Assembly (NCBI RefSeq): GCF_027922165.1
Contig: NZ_BSFD01000002.1
Span: forward strand, 814,234-878,233
DNA length: 64,000 nt
Direction: 5' to 3'
Origin: Brevundimonas intermedia
GTDB lineage: Bacteria; Pseudomonadota; Alphaproteobacteria; Caulobacterales; Caulobacteraceae
Each line of letters starts with the position of its first letter. Position 1 is the stretch's first letter. The translations under genes and the position numbers were made by a program. The notes under the pieces were generated by a model. It saw only the letters and a program-made list of their open reading frames with translations. It had not been told where the DNA came from and did not search any database. Shown piece after piece: positions 16,588-27,399 of this stretch.

Positions 16588-18492
16588 TCAGCCCTTGGGC
16601 TTGCCCTTGAAGCCTTCCTTCTTGAAGCCCGGCTTGGCCTTGAACGGCTTCTTGGCGAACGGCTTGTCGGCGGCCGCGTTGGAGCGCGGGTTGGCGCCGC
16701 CGCCATCGGACTTCGGCGCCCAGGGCTTCTTCTTGAACGGCGGGCGGGCGTCGCCCTCGCCGCCGTCGGCGCGCTTGTAGGGGGTCTTCTTGAACGGACG
16801 ATCGCCTTCGTCGCGGTTCGGCTTGCCGGAGAAGCGGCCGGCCTTCATCGAGCCCGGCGTCGGAGCTTCCGACGACGTGATCTTGACCTCGTCGTTCGAG
16901 GCGGCGACGGCCTCGCGGAAGGCCTTTTCGTGGGTCTTGGCGATCTCGAACCGGGTCTCTTCCGGGAAGGTGCGGATGGCGCCGATCTGGGGCTTGGAGA
17001 TGCCGCCGATGCGGCAGATCAGCGGGATCAACCATTTGGGATCGGCGTTCTTGTTTCGGCCCACGTCCAGGCGGAACCAGACCACGTCGTCCGCGCCCAG
17101 GCGGTCGCCCGGCCAGGGTTGGGCGGCCGTGCCGTCTTCGTTGCGCACGGTGCGCTCGCGCTTGACGGGGCTGCGATCCGAGCCCGGATCGGACAGTTCT
17201 TCCGGCGCCGGCTGCTCCTTGCGCAGCAGACGCACCAGGGCGGCGGCGATCTCGTCGGGCGTGCGCTCGGCGATCATCCGCTTGGCTACGATCATGTCCT
17301 CGTCGGACACGTCGGCCTCGAAGAACTCGGGCGACAACAGACGGCCTTCATCGGCCTTGCGTATCTCGTCGAAGGTCGGGGCGCCGGACCAGACGGCGTC
17401 GATGCCGGCGTCGTCCATCAGACGCTCGGCCTTACGGCGACGCGAGTGCGGCACCAGCATCACGGACACGCCCTTCTTGCCCGCCCGGCCAGTCCGGCCC
17501 GAACGGTGCAGCAGGCCGGCGCGGTTCATCGGCAGTTCGGCGTGGATGACCAGGCCCAGGTCCGGCAGGTCCAGACCGCGCGCGGCCACGTCGGTGGCGA
17601 CGCAGACGCGGGCGCGGCCGTCACGCAGCGCCTGCAGGGCGTCGGTGCGTTCGCGCTGACCCATCTCGCCCGACAGGGACACGGTCGAGAAGCCGCGCTC
17701 CAGCAGCGAGGCCTGGAGGTGACGGACGGAATCGCGCGTCGAGCAGAAGACCATGGCGCGCGGCATCTCATACCAGCGCAGGGTGTTGACCACCGCGTGC
17801 TCGATCTCGTTCGGGGCGATGCGATAGGCGCGGTATTCGATGTCGGCGTGCTGGCGCGTCTTGTCGGTGGCGTCGATGCGCACCGCGTCCTTCTGGTAGC
17901 GCTTGGCCAGGGTCGCGATCTCGCGCGCGATGGTGGCCGAGAACAGCAGGGTGCGGCGTTCGGCCGGCGCATGGTCCAGGATGAACTCCAGGTCCTCGCG
18001 GAAGCCCATGTCCAGCATCTCGTCGGCCTCGTCCAGGACGGCGACCTTCAGCTCGGACAGGTCCAGATTGCCCCGGTCGATATGGTCCTTCAGACGGCCC
18101 GGCGTGCCGACGACGATATGGACGCCGAAGCCCAAGGCGCGCGCTTCACGTCGTGCATCCATGCCGCCGACGCAGGTGGCGATCTTGGCGCCGGAGTCGG
18201 CGTACAGCCACTGGAGCTCGGCCGCGACCTGCATAGCCAGTTCCCGCGTCGGCGCGATGGCCAGGCACAGGGGGGCGCCGCCCGGACCGAAGATCGGCTT
18301 GTCGCCCAACAGGGTCGGCGCGGCGGCCAGGCCGAAAGCGACCGTCTTGCCCGATCCGGTCTGGGCCGACACCAGCAGGTCGCGGTCCGCATGCTCGCCT
18401 TCCAGGACGGCGGCCTGGACCGGGGTCGGCTCGGCATAGCCCTTGTTGATCAGTGCGCGGTCGAGCGCGGGATGGACGGCGGGAAAGGGCAT
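16588..18492 (-). CDS. DEAD-box RNA helicase with DbpA-like domain
   Basis: 634 aa. The helicase core shows the Q motif region (EPTPVQ), motif I AQTGSGKT (about 43-50), PTRELA, GTPGR, motif II DEAD (about 155), motif III SAT, and the C-terminal lobe with ARGLDLPDLGLVIH and HRSGRTGR. A DbpA-type RNA-binding domain follows (about 440-530), then a basic tail of K/P/F-rich repeats (about 545-634) that likely binds RNA. Proteins of this build act in ribosome assembly or cold-stress RNA unwinding. Start ATG at 18492. The Mpo1-like gene follows. Confidence 0.95.
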   Translation of the reverse strand: MPFPAVHPALDRALINKGYAEPTPVQAAVLEGEHADRDLLVSAQTGSGKTVAFGLAAAPTLLGDKPIFGPGGAPLCLAIAPTRELAMQVAAELQWLYADSGAKIATCVGGMDARREARALGFGVHIVVGTPGRLKDHIDRGNLDLSELKVAVLDEADEMLDMGFREDLEFILDHAPAERRTLLFSATIAREIATLAKRYQKDAVRIDATDKTRQHADIEYRAYRIAPNEIEHAVVNTLRWYEMPRAMVFCSTRDSVRHLQASLLERGFSTVSLSGEMGQRERTDALQALRDGRARVCVATDVAARGLDLPDLGLVIHAELPMNRAGLLHRSGRTGRAGKKGVSVMLVPHSRRRKAERLMDDAGIDAVWSGAPTFDEIRKADEGRLLSPEFFEADVSDEDMIVAKRMIAERTPDEIAAALVRLLRKEQPAPEELSDPGSDRSPVKRERTVRNEDGTAAQPWPGDRLGADDVVWFRLDVGRNKNADPKWLIPLICRIGGISKPQIGAIRTFPEETRFEIAKTHEKAFREAVAASNDEVKITSSEAPTPGSMKAGRFSGKPNRDEGDRPFKKTPYKRADGGEGDARPPFKKKPWAPKSDGGGANPRSNAAADKPFAKKPFKAKPGFKKEGFKGKPKG

Positions 18493-18688
18493 CGGCTACC
18501 TGGAATGACGGACAAGGGCGGTCGCCGAAACGACCGCGCCCGGCCGAGGACAGACCTCAGGCCGGGCGAATGATGGGCGCTCTATACACGGATAAAGGCG
18601 CAAGCGGGGCGGAAAACGCCGTTCACCCTGTTTGTTGCAGGGGCGTTGACCGGGACGGGTCCAGAGTACGGGTTGAAGGAGACCGCCC

Positions 18689-18898
18689 ATGCAGGCCCTG
18701 TCTATCGCCGCCGCCGGAATGCTCGGGGCGCAATCCCGGTTCGAAGCCAGCGCGCGCCGCACCGCGTCTGCCCCGCTCGACAATCTCGCCGAGGAAACTG
18801 TCGAACGCATCCAGGCCAAAACCGCCTTCACCGCCAACGCCGCCGTGGTGCGCACTGCGGACGAGATGAGCGGGACCCTGCTGGACATGCTGGCCTAG
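18689..18898 (+). CDS. mini flagellar-rod-like protein (fused N and C ends of a FlgC/FlgG-type rod protein)
   Basis: 69 aa, with GAAGGAG 7 nt before the ATG. The first 20 residues (MQALSIAAAGMLGAQSRF) are the N-terminal helix of flagellar axial proteins, and the last 35 (ETVERIQAKTAFTANAAVVRTADEMSGTLLDML) are the C-terminal helix of the same family. The whole middle domain is absent. The result is a two-helix protein able to form the coiled-coil D0 core only. No other flagellar gene is near. It might be a rod adaptor or a shrunken paralogue that is still kept intact. Its stop codon overlaps the stop of the converging gene. Confidence 0.75.
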   Translation: MQALSIAAAGMLGAQSRFEASARRTASAPLDNLAEETVERIQAKTAFTANAAVVRTADEMSGTLLDMLA

Positions 18899-19425
18899 CT
18901 GTCGGTCGCCGGCTCAGGCCCAAGGATGCGCCGGATATAGGGCCAGGCCCTGGCCACGGCCGAAATCACGCCGACCAGGCTGGCGAAGAACTGAAAGCCC
19001 GCCCAGACGGCGCTGAACACCGCGCCGCCCAGAAACAGCTCGGACAAGGGATAGAGCACAGACGCGATCGCGATCTGGAAATCGGCATAGGCGACCGAAT
19101 ATTCGATCGACCGGTCGGCGAAGAAGGCGATCACCACCGCCGCCGACACCGGCGACCAGAGCAGGGGCAGAACCAGCAGCACGGCCGCTGAAAGCACCGC
19201 CAGTTTCGTCCCCAGGGTCCGGTTCGACAGAAAACTGGCGACCACGCCCACGCCGAGGATCAGGGCGACCAGGGCCAGCAGGACCGGCAGAACCAGATCC
19301 GCCGCCGCCATCAGGTCCATGAACAGCATGCCGATCAGTATGGCTGCGCCGCTGATCAGGAATCCCGCCACCCACAGGGCGGCGTACTGGCTGAACCGCT
19401 GCTTCAGATGACCGATGTCGAACAT
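18895..19425 (-). CDS. hypothetical multi-pass membrane protein
   Basis: 176 aa, not recognised. Four hydrophobic segments are visible (about 15-36, 42-66, 74-100 and a longer mixed stretch 115-150), preceded by a short polar start and followed by a polar tail. No catalytic motif is seen. It converges with the mini rod protein gene and overlaps it by 4 bp at the stop codons. ATG at 19425. An inner-membrane location is safe to infer; a function is not. Confidence 0.75.
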   Translation of the reverse strand: MFDIGHLKQRFSQYAALWVAGFLISGAAILIGMLFMDLMAAADLVLPVLLALVALILGVGVVASFLSNRTLGTKLAVLSAAVLLVLPLLWSPVSAAVVIAFFADRSIEYSVAYADFQIAIASVLYPLSELFLGGAVFSAVWAGFQFFASLVGVISAVARAWPYIRRILGPEPATDS

Positions 19426-19539
19426 GGCGTTCCCCGACGACGCCTCCCCCGAGGCCGCCTAAGGATACTCGCCTTCGACGCGAAGTCGACTCAGAGAACC
19501 GCGATCACCGGAACATCGCAGTCCTCCGGTCGACGGGGA

Positions 19540-21459
19540 TCAGAATTCCTCCCAGCCCTCCGCCGCGGGCGCGGCCTGGGCCTTGGGAGCCGCGCCGCCG
19601 CGACCGAGGGTCTTGAGGGCGGCGACCATATGGTTCGAGCGGGCCGGTGCCGACGCCTTGGGCGCGGCGCGTTCCGTCGGCGTCGAGGCCGATGCGCCCA
19701 CCTTGAACTGCGCCATCGAGGTCTGCAGGGCCTCCGCGTCCTGGGCCAGCGCCTGGCTGGCGGCGGTCGATTGCTCGACCATGGCCGCATTCTGCTGGGT
19801 GACCTGGTCCATCTGGTTTACGGCCGTATTGACCTGGGCCAGGCCCACGGCCTGTTCCTGGGCCGAGGCGGCGATTTCCGACACCAGATCGTCGATCTCG
19901 GCCACCCGGTCCACGATCCGTTGCAGGGCCTCGCCGGTCTGGCCGACCAGGCTCACGCCCGACCCCACCTGGGTGGTCGAGGTCGAGATCAAGGTCTTGA
20001 TCTCCTTGGCCGCGTCGGCGGAGCGCTGGGCCAGGGCCCGCACTTCGGAGGCGACCACCGCAAAGCCGCGACCGGCCTCGCCCGCGCGCGCCGCTTCCAC
20101 GCCGGCGTTCAGCGCCAGAAGATTGGTCTGGAAGGCGATCTCGTCGATGACGCCGATGATCTGGCTGATCTGAGACGACGACCCCTCGATCGCCTGCATG
20201 GCTTGGACAGCGTCGCGAACGATGACGCCCGAGGTCTCGGCGTCGCCCTTGGCGGCCTGGACGACTTCGGAGGCCTGGCGGGCGCCCGAGGCGGTCTTGT
20301 TCACCGTGGCCGTGATTTCATCCAGAGCGGCGGCGGTTTCTTCCAGCGAGGCCGCCTGCTGTTCGGTGCGACGCGACAGATCGTCGGCGGCTTGCGAGAT
20401 CTCGCCGGCGCCCGAGCGGATGCTGGCTACATTGTTCAGAACCACGCCCATGGCCTGCTGCAGCCGGGCGATCGCGGTGTTGAAATCAGCCTTCAGCTGT
20501 TCGCCACGCGGCGACACATCGGTGGTAAACCGGTGGGTCAGGTCGCCGTTCGACAGGGCGGACAGACCCTCCGCCAGAGCGGTCAGGGCCACACGGTCCT
20601 CTTCGGCGATCCGCGCCTTTTCGGCCTCGTTGGCGCGGTGTTCGGCTTCACTCAGTGCGCGCTGGGACTGGGTTTCCGCCTCGAGCCGGATCTTCTCAGC
20701 CGCATTGTCGCGGAAGGTCCCGACAGCGATCGCCATGCGGCCGATCTCGTCGCTCCGTCCCTGTGCTGGAATGGCGACATCGAGGTCTCCCCCGGCCAGT
20801 CGATCCATAGCGCGGGTCATGGCGACGATCGGCTGGCTCAAGGCCCGCACAAGCCACAGGGTCATAGCGCCGGCGACCAACAAGGCCAGAATCCCGCCGA
20901 TGACCAGGGCGGCGTATCCGGCCTCGAACGCGATCTTCTTGTCGACCTCCCTCTGGGTCAGCACACGCCCCGCCGCCTCATCCACCGCCGCGACGGCCGC
21001 GCGGATGTCTTCCAGTCCGGCCGTCTGCATCAGTTGGGCTCCGGCCTGGGGCCGGGTGGCGGGATCGCGGGCCAGGCCCATCAGGCCTTCGGACTGTTGG
21101 TGGAAGGCGGTCGTGGCGGTGCTTAACGCCTGATGCTGGGCGGCGTAGACGTGGGTCGCGTCGCTGGCGTCCAAGGCCGCAACCGCCTGGTCGAAGGTCG
21201 CCTTGCGCGCCGTATAGTCCTGAAGGGCCTCATCGCGGCCTGTCGCCACATAGGCGCGCATGGCGTTCTGTTCCTCGACCGCCGCCGCCATCGCCCGGTT
21301 CGCCGCGTCGCTGATCTCTCGTGCGGACTGTTCGGCCGTATCGGACTGCTGGATCGTCATCAGGCTGAACAGCACCACCAAGGTGGCCACGCCGCACGCG
21401 CTCATCATGGCCCCGAGGGCGATCATGAGCTTGATGGATACCGATAGGGACCTGAACAC
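19540..21459 (-). CDS. methyl-accepting chemotaxis protein
   Basis: 639 aa from a GTG start at 21459. TM1 lies at about residues 10-32, a helical periplasmic sensor at 35-180 and TM2 at about 188-208, then HAMP (ending in RSDEIGRMA), a second HAMP-like segment (about 290-345) and a signalling domain with the conserved hairpin tip [20 protein letters not shown] and [16 protein letters not shown]. The C-terminus ends EGWEEF, resembling the tethering pentapeptide used to recruit CheR/CheB. The ligand is unknown. Monocistronic, with no che genes nearby. Confidence 0.95.
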   Translation of the reverse strand: MFRSLSVSIKLMIALGAMMSACGVATLVVLFSLMTIQQSDTAEQSAREISDAANRAMAAAVEEQNAMRAYVATGRDEALQDYTARKATFDQAVAALDASDATHVYAAQHQALSTATTAFHQQSEGLMGLARDPATRPQAGAQLMQTAGLEDIRAAVAAVDEAAGRVLTQREVDKKIAFEAGYAALVIGGILALLVAGAMTLWLVRALSQPIVAMTRAMDRLAGGDLDVAIPAQGRSDEIGRMAIAVGTFRDNAAEKIRLEAETQSQRALSEAEHRANEAEKARIAEEDRVALTALAEGLSALSNGDLTHRFTTDVSPRGEQLKADFNTAIARLQQAMGVVLNNVASIRSGAGEISQAADDLSRRTEQQAASLEETAAALDEITATVNKTASGARQASEVVQAAKGDAETSGVIVRDAVQAMQAIEGSSSQISQIIGVIDEIAFQTNLLALNAGVEAARAGEAGRGFAVVASEVRALAQRSADAAKEIKTLISTSTTQVGSGVSLVGQTGEALQRIVDRVAEIDDLVSEIAASAQEQAVGLAQVNTAVNQMDQVTQQNAAMVEQSTAASQALAQDAEALQTSMAQFKVGASASTPTERAAPKASAPARSNHMVAALKTLGRGGAAPKAQAAPAAEGWEEF

Positions 21460-21523
21460 GTCCGCCTCCGAATACTAGGGTGCGTCAGGACCTAAGGGAT
21501 ACTCCTTACCAAACCTTCTAAGG

Positions 21524-22213
21524 CTAAGCTTCCATCACGGCCTTTTCCGGCAGGTGGAAGAAATCCGTGAACCGTTCGAAGACGCGAACATCACCCTTGA
21601 TCGAGAGATCCCCCTCCGCGTTCAAAGCCGCAATTGGAACCTTGCCGTAGACCGCCGCCGCGACCAGGGAGGGCCGCGTGGTCAGGGTGACGTCCGCATC
21701 TTCGATCTGGCCGCGTAGAGCCTCCAGCTTGCCGTCCGCGATCTCGACGCGGAAGGCGGTCTCATCGAAAACGAAGCCGACGACCATGGCCGCTTCACCG
21801 GCGCGAACGGGATCGAACATGGTCTTGAACGACAGCATGGTGGAAACTGCGCTGATCGGCAGGGTCGGATCATGCTGGGGCGAACGCGCGGCCCAGCGTC
21901 CCAGGACGATGAAGACCGGTTCGATCTCGCGCCCCCACTCCGTCAACTCATAGACCTGAACCGAGGCCGGGGGCGGCAGTTTTCGACGCCGCACCACGCC
22001 CGAGCCCTCGAGCCCCTCCAGTCTCTGGGTCAGCACATTGGCCGAGATTCCATGCAGATCCTTCTTCAGATCGCCGAACCGGCGCGGGCCCAGCATCAGT
22101 TCGCGCACGACCAGCAGCGCCCAGCGTTCGCCGATCAGGTCCAGTCCGTGCGCGGCCCCGCACGCATCGTGGTACCGACGCCCAGCCTTTGCAGTTACTT
22201 TTTCTAACTTCAT
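21524..22213 (-). CDS. HxlR-family regulator with a C-terminal SCP2-like domain
   Basis: 229 aa. The N-terminal winged helix (about 15-105) has the HxlR signature: a near-N-terminal cysteine (DACG), the block GERWALLVVRELMLGPRRF and an LTxRLxxLExxGVV-type wing. An additional domain (about 120-229) resembles a sterol-carrier/SCP2-like fold and may bind a hydrophobic effector. It is divergent from a VOC-SRPBCC-DUF1428 operon, which it probably controls, with a small palindrome overlapping its own start codon. ATG at 22213. Confidence 0.88.
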   Translation of the reverse strand: MKLEKVTAKAGRRYHDACGAAHGLDLIGERWALLVVRELMLGPRRFGDLKKDLHGISANVLTQRLEGLEGSGVVRRRKLPPPASVQVYELTEWGREIEPVFIVLGRWAARSPQHDPTLPISAVSTMLSFKTMFDPVRAGEAAMVVGFVFDETAFRVEIADGKLEALRGQIEDADVTLTTRPSLVAAAVYGKVPIAALNAEGDLSIKGDVRVFERFTDFFHLPEKAVMEA

Positions 22214-22223
22214 AGTTGACTAT
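22212..22223. promoter_or_regulatory. small palindrome, candidate HxlR operator
   Basis: ATAGT-TG-ACTAT, a 5-bp inverted repeat, overlaps the HxlR start codon in the AT-rich divergent region. HxlR-type regulators often bind such short palindromes. Weak evidence by itself. Confidence 0.35.
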
Positions 22224-22271
22224 TTTAATCTCTCACGGCACGGTTAGCAAACATAGGGAGAGGAAAGACGA

Positions 22272-22718
22272 ATGACCCAGCTGATTTTCATTAACCTGCC
22301 CGTCGCCGACCTGACCCGATCCATCGCCTTCTATGAGGCGGTCGGCGCCACGAAAAACCCGATGTTCAGCGACGACACGGCGGCCTGCATGGTCCTGTCG
22401 GAGGTGATCCACGTCATGCTGCTGACCCACGACAAATGGCGCACCTTCACGGATCGCAAGATTCCAGACGCCCACAACTCCGCCCAGATGCTGCTGTGCC
22501 TCTCGCGCGACAGCCGCGACGCGGTCGATGCGGTGGTGGCCCAGGCCGAGGCGGCCGGCGGGGCGGCGGACCCGAATGCGCCCCAGGACTACGGCTTTAT
22601 GTACGGCCGCAGCTACGCCGACCCGGACGGCCATATCTGGGAGACCATGTGGATGGATCCCGCCGCCGTCGCCGCCGGCCCCGAAGCTTTCGCCGCCAAT
22701 CAACTGACACCGGCCTGA
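22272..22718 (+). CDS. VOC-family (glyoxalase-like) protein
   Basis: 148 aa. It shows the two beta-alpha-beta-beta-beta units of the vicinal-oxygen-chelate fold: FINLPVADLTRSIAFYEAVG at the start and SYADPDGHIWETMWMDP near the end, with the second-unit H and E as probable metal ligands. GGGAGAGGAAAG lies ahead of the ATG. It leads a three-gene set with an SRPBCC protein and a DUF1428 protein, a combination often controlled by HxlR or ArsR regulators in proteobacteria. The substrate is unknown; possibilities are glyoxalase, dioxygenase or a binding role. Confidence 0.88.
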   Translation: MTQLIFINLPVADLTRSIAFYEAVGATKNPMFSDDTAACMVLSEVIHVMLLTHDKWRTFTDRKIPDAHNSAQMLLCLSRDSRDAVDAVVAQAEAAGGAADPNAPQDYGFMYGRSYADPDGHIWETMWMDPAAVAAGPEAFAANQLTPA

Positions 22719-22731
22719 CCGGAAGGCCGAT

Positions 22732-23190
22732 ATGTCCGACCCCTTCGAACTCAGTGTCACCCGCCTGATCCAGGCCTCGCCCGATGACGTGTGGAATATC
22801 TACGTCGAGCGGACCGGCGAATGGTTCTGCCCCCGCCCCTGGACCACGCCCGTCGTCGATTGGGACCTTCGCACCGGCGGCCGCGCCAATGTGGAGATGC
22901 AATCGCCCGAAGGCGAGCGCCACGCCTATTCCGGCGTCTTCCTGGAGGTGGTCCCCGGTCGGCGACTGGTTTCGACCGGCGCCCTGACCGAGGGCTGGGT
23001 TCCTCAGGCGGGCGAGATGAACTTCGTCCGTATCGACACCTTCGAACCAGAAGGCGACGCCACCCGCTACACCGCCGTCGCCCGCCACTGGGACGAAAAG
23101 GCGATGCAGACCCACCGCGCCATGGGCTTCGAACAGGGCTGGGGCGCCGTCGCGGATCAACTGGCCGAACTGGCCGAAACCAACAGCTGA
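22732..23190 (+). CDS. SRPBCC/AHSA1-family protein
   Basis: 152 aa with the START-like layout of AHSA1 proteins: an opening LSVTRLIQASPDDVWNIYVE, WFCPRPWTTP, DLRTGGRAN, a middle strand PGRRLV and the C-terminal long helix starting at ARHWDEKAMQTHRAMGF. It forms a hydrophobic cavity for a small ligand. It starts 13 bp after the VOC gene and stops 11 bp before DUF1428, so it is clearly in the same operon. Confidence 0.88.
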   Translation: MSDPFELSVTRLIQASPDDVWNIYVERTGEWFCPRPWTTPVVDWDLRTGGRANVEMQSPEGERHAYSGVFLEVVPGRRLVSTGALTEGWVPQAGEMNFVRIDTFEPEGDATRYTAVARHWDEKAMQTHRAMGFEQGWGAVADQLAELAETNS

Positions 23191-23201
23191 GGAGAACGAC
23201 C

Positions 23202-23549
23202 ATGACCTATGTAAGCGGCTTCGTGACCCCTGTGAAAACGGCCGACAAGGACGCCTATCTGCGGTGCGCCCAGGCCGCCGCGCCCATCTTCAAGGAGTTC
23301 GGCGCCCTGGCCGTCGTCGAGAACTGGGGCGTGGATATTCGCGACGGCAAGCTCACCGACTTCAAGATGGCGGTGAAGCTGGAGCCCGAAGAGACCGTGG
23401 TCCTGTCGTGGATCATCTGGCCCGACAAGGCGACCGGCGACGCCGCCGAGAAGAAGATGATGGAAGATCCCCGCTTCCACGAAATGGAAATGCCCTTCGA
23501 CGGCAAACGGATGGTCGTCGGCGGCTTCGAGACGATCTTCCAGGCCTGA
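23202..23549 (+). CDS. DUF1428 family protein
   Basis: 115 aa, start ATG at 23202 with GGAGAA 7 nt upstream. It is a dimeric alpha/beta-barrel-like family (E. coli YbaA type): YVSGFVTPV at the start, ENWGVDIRDGKLTDF, ETVVLSWIIWPDKAT, and MPFDGKRMVVGGFE at the end. The role is not established. It is the last gene of the HxlR-linked cassette; the next gene converges. Confidence 0.9.
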   Translation: MTYVSGFVTPVKTADKDAYLRCAQAAAPIFKEFGALAVVENWGVDIRDGKLTDFKMAVKLEPEETVVLSWIIWPDKATGDAAEKKMMEDPRFHEMEMPFDGKRMVVGGFETIFQA

Positions 23550-23554
23550 CGCGC

Positions 23555-24013
23555 TCAGGCGCGGCCGGCCTTGAGCGCCGCCGTCAGGTCCTTGCGTCGC
23601 TTGGCGTGGCTGCGCTCCAGGTCCGAGCGTTCGGCTTCCAAGGCTTTCAACCTTTCGGCCAAGGCCGCGTCAGCCTCTTGATAGTCGGCGTCTAGCGTCT
23701 CCAGCTCGGTCTGCAGACGCTCGATCTTGGCGATCCGCGCGTGCGATGGGCCGGCCGCCTTCTTCGGCTTTGCCGCCTTGCCGATCTTGCCGATCTTGCC
23801 GACGTCAATGGACAGGCCGCGCTCGATCACCTCGCCCGGAGCCGCCAGGGCCGCGTCATAATCAGGTCCACCGCTCAGCTCGCTGGCCAGGCCGGTGGCG
23901 AACAGATCCTGCTTCGATCCCCAGGCTTCCAGCGCCTTGGATCGCGAGCTGACCGCGATCGTAAAGGCGTGAAACCCGTCCGACCAGGTGAAGACTTTCA
24001 ACCTCGGCGCCAT
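23555..24013 (-). CDS. hypothetical protein with coiled-coil tail
   Basis: 152 aa, unnamed family. The N-terminal 75 residues form a compact alpha/beta unit (LKVFTWSDGFHAFTIAVSSRSKALEAWG) seen in alphaproteobacterial hypothetical proteins. A lysine/alanine linker (GKIGKIGKAAKPKKAAG) follows, then a charged heptad stretch (about 90-145) likely to be a coiled coil. No signal peptide. The basic linker and tail hint at nucleic-acid or ribosome contact, but nothing proves it. Confidence 0.8.
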   Translation of the reverse strand: MAPRLKVFTWSDGFHAFTIAVSSRSKALEAWGSKQDLFATGLASELSGGPDYDAALAAPGEVIERGLSIDVGKIGKIGKAAKPKKAAGPSHARIAKIERLQTELETLDADYQEADAALAERLKALEAERSDLERSHAKRRKDLTAALKAGRA

Positions 24014-24045
24014 ACCACCGTCCCTCCGGCGACTGGATCGGCGCC

Positions 24046-24786
24046 CTATCGGCAGAAACGCGTGTCGGTCGCTTCCAGATGCAGGTGGTCATAGTGGACG
24101 GCGTTGTAGTCGGGGCTCAGCACCGTACCGAAGATGCGGCAGGCGTCGTCACGGATGCGGCGCAGGAACCTGGCCTCGGGCGCATCGCCATTCCAGTCGG
24201 CGGTGACGCTGATCCGCCGCCCGTCGCGCAGCCGCACCCCTGCGAAATCCAGCGCCGCCGCCTGGGCGTGGGCGCTGATCCGGGTTGATCCGGCGCCATT
24301 GTTCACATTGCGGCAGGCGTAGGCGCCCATATGGTCGATCTGGACCACGTCAGAGCCCAGGATCTCGCGCGCCGCCGGCTCCAGCGACTGGCGCCGCCAG
24401 ATGCTCAGGGCCAGGGCGGTCTGGCAGGTCATCTGGACATCCCCCGGCGCCATACGCGCCACCGTGCCCATGTCGGCGCCCAGCACCCCGCCCTGGCTCA
24501 GTCCACAGACGGCGGAGTTCTGGCGGTCCGGCACAGGACTGAAGCGGACGCGCGCGGCGTTGAGCTCGGCCAGACACCGGCCCAGATCGGCGCCCACCCG
24601 CACCACCGCCCCTTGAGTTCCCCCATCTATGGGCCGGTCGATCAGGCCCCCGACCAGCGGCGCCTCGGACCGCCCCGGATAGGGCGACGGCCTTAGCGGC
24701 TCCGGCGCACGCCGCACGCAACCGCTCAGGACCAGCAGGACCGCCAGGCCGGCCGACAGACGCATCATCAGAACATTTGAAGCCAT
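24046..24786 (-). CDS. extensin-like C-terminal domain lipoprotein
   Basis: 246 aa. A lipobox LVLSGC near residue 22 marks it as a lipoprotein. Start ATG at 24786; an internal ATG seven codons on is equally possible. The extensin-like C domain (about 70-246) has conserved cysteines, the ISAHAQAAALDF segment and the terminal HYDHLHLEA motif, an arrangement of His and Asp like that of metal-dependent M15/VanY peptidases. A role in trimming peptidoglycan peptides is plausible. Located in the envelope by its lipid anchor. Confidence 0.88.
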   Translation of the reverse strand: MASNVLMMRLSAGLAVLLVLSGCVRRAPEPLRPSPYPGRSEAPLVGGLIDRPIDGGTQGAVVRVGADLGRCLAELNAARVRFSPVPDRQNSAVCGLSQGGVLGADMGTVARMAPGDVQMTCQTALALSIWRRQSLEPAAREILGSDVVQIDHMGAYACRNVNNGAGSTRISAHAQAAALDFAGVRLRDGRRISVTADWNGDAPEARFLRRIRDDACRIFGTVLSPDYNAVHYDHLHLEATDTRFCR

Positions 24787-24841
24787 CGGCCGGATTCTAT
24801 CCGATTCCCGAAGAGAGGCCGGTCACGAGGCGGAGAGCCGC

Positions 24842-25021
24842 CTATCGCCGTTCCGGCGACGCACCCTTCTCCCGACACCGGTCGGAGCAGAATCGCACCC
24901 GATCCCAGTCGCGCACCCACTTCTTGCGCCACGCGAACGGCAAGCCGCAGGCGACGCAGACCTTTTGCGGCAGATCGGCCTTGGCAGGCGCATGGCCCAG
25001 ATTGACGTGCTTTCGACCCAT
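24842..25021 (-). CDS. DUF2256 small zinc-ribbon-like protein
   Basis: 59 aa from the ATG at 25021; the frame stays open to a TTG at 25033, but the ATG opens the conserved MGRKHVN sequence. Two cysteine pairs (CVAC and FCSDRC) around [19 protein letters not shown] are typical for DUF2256 and likely bind zinc. Small, basic and cytoplasmic; function unknown. Often found as a solitary gene. Confidence 0.85.
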   Translation of the reverse strand: MGRKHVNLGHAPAKADLPQKVCVACGLPFAWRKKWVRDWDRVRFCSDRCREKGASPERR

Positions 25022-25072
25022 GACATTCCGCAATGAAAAAGGGCGGCCCCGTCGGAGCCGCCCCTGATCGTC

Positions 25073-27019
<1,947 letters not shown>

Positions 27020-27200
27020 AGTCAGTTCGTCTCCAGCCGGAGGGGGTGATCAATCCACCCCGGCGAAAATACAATGCCTGGCGAGGCGTAAGGTTACGCG
27101 CCCGCGCTGTCTTCCCAAATCATCCCGGCTTTGATCGCACGACAAAGCAAACCCCGCGCGACCCACGTCGGCGGAACCCTTCATCCTGCCCCGGCGCATC

Positions 27201-27389
27201 TCACGCCAGGACCGAGGCGTCGTCGAACGCCTGCGACCATCGGACCCTTGCCTCGGCGAGGGGCGCATTTGCGGCCTGGAATGGCGCGCCGGACTTTGCC
27301 GCCGCCTTCTCGACCTCGCGCACTAAGGCATCATGACCCGATTGCGCCAGATGGCGTCGCAAGCGGGCAGAGTCAAGCGCATCCGCCAA
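27201..27389 (-). CDS. small ORF, diverged partial copy of the DnaG C-terminal domain
   Basis: 62 codons from a TTG at 27389 to a stop at 27201, in the dnaG-rpoD gap. Its product aligns without gaps to DnaG residues about 517-574: shared blocks include SG-D, EKAA, KSGA, AE-R and W, giving about 26 identities in 58. DnaG continues 46 residues further, but this copy ends. A GAGG lies 9 nt before the TTG, so it may be translated. It may be a remnant of a tandem duplication of the dnaG 3' end, or a retained small protein related to the helicase-binding domain. Confidence 0.45.
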   Translation of the reverse strand: MADALDSARLRRHLAQSGHDALVREVEKAAAKSGAPFQAANAPLAEARVRWSQAFDDASVLA

Positions 27390-27399
27390 TCGACGCGCC

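Noticed and set aside
16471..18573. A 700-codon plus-strand frame opposite the DEAD-box helicase
   Set aside because: It is the antisense of all helicase motifs; no motif of its own.
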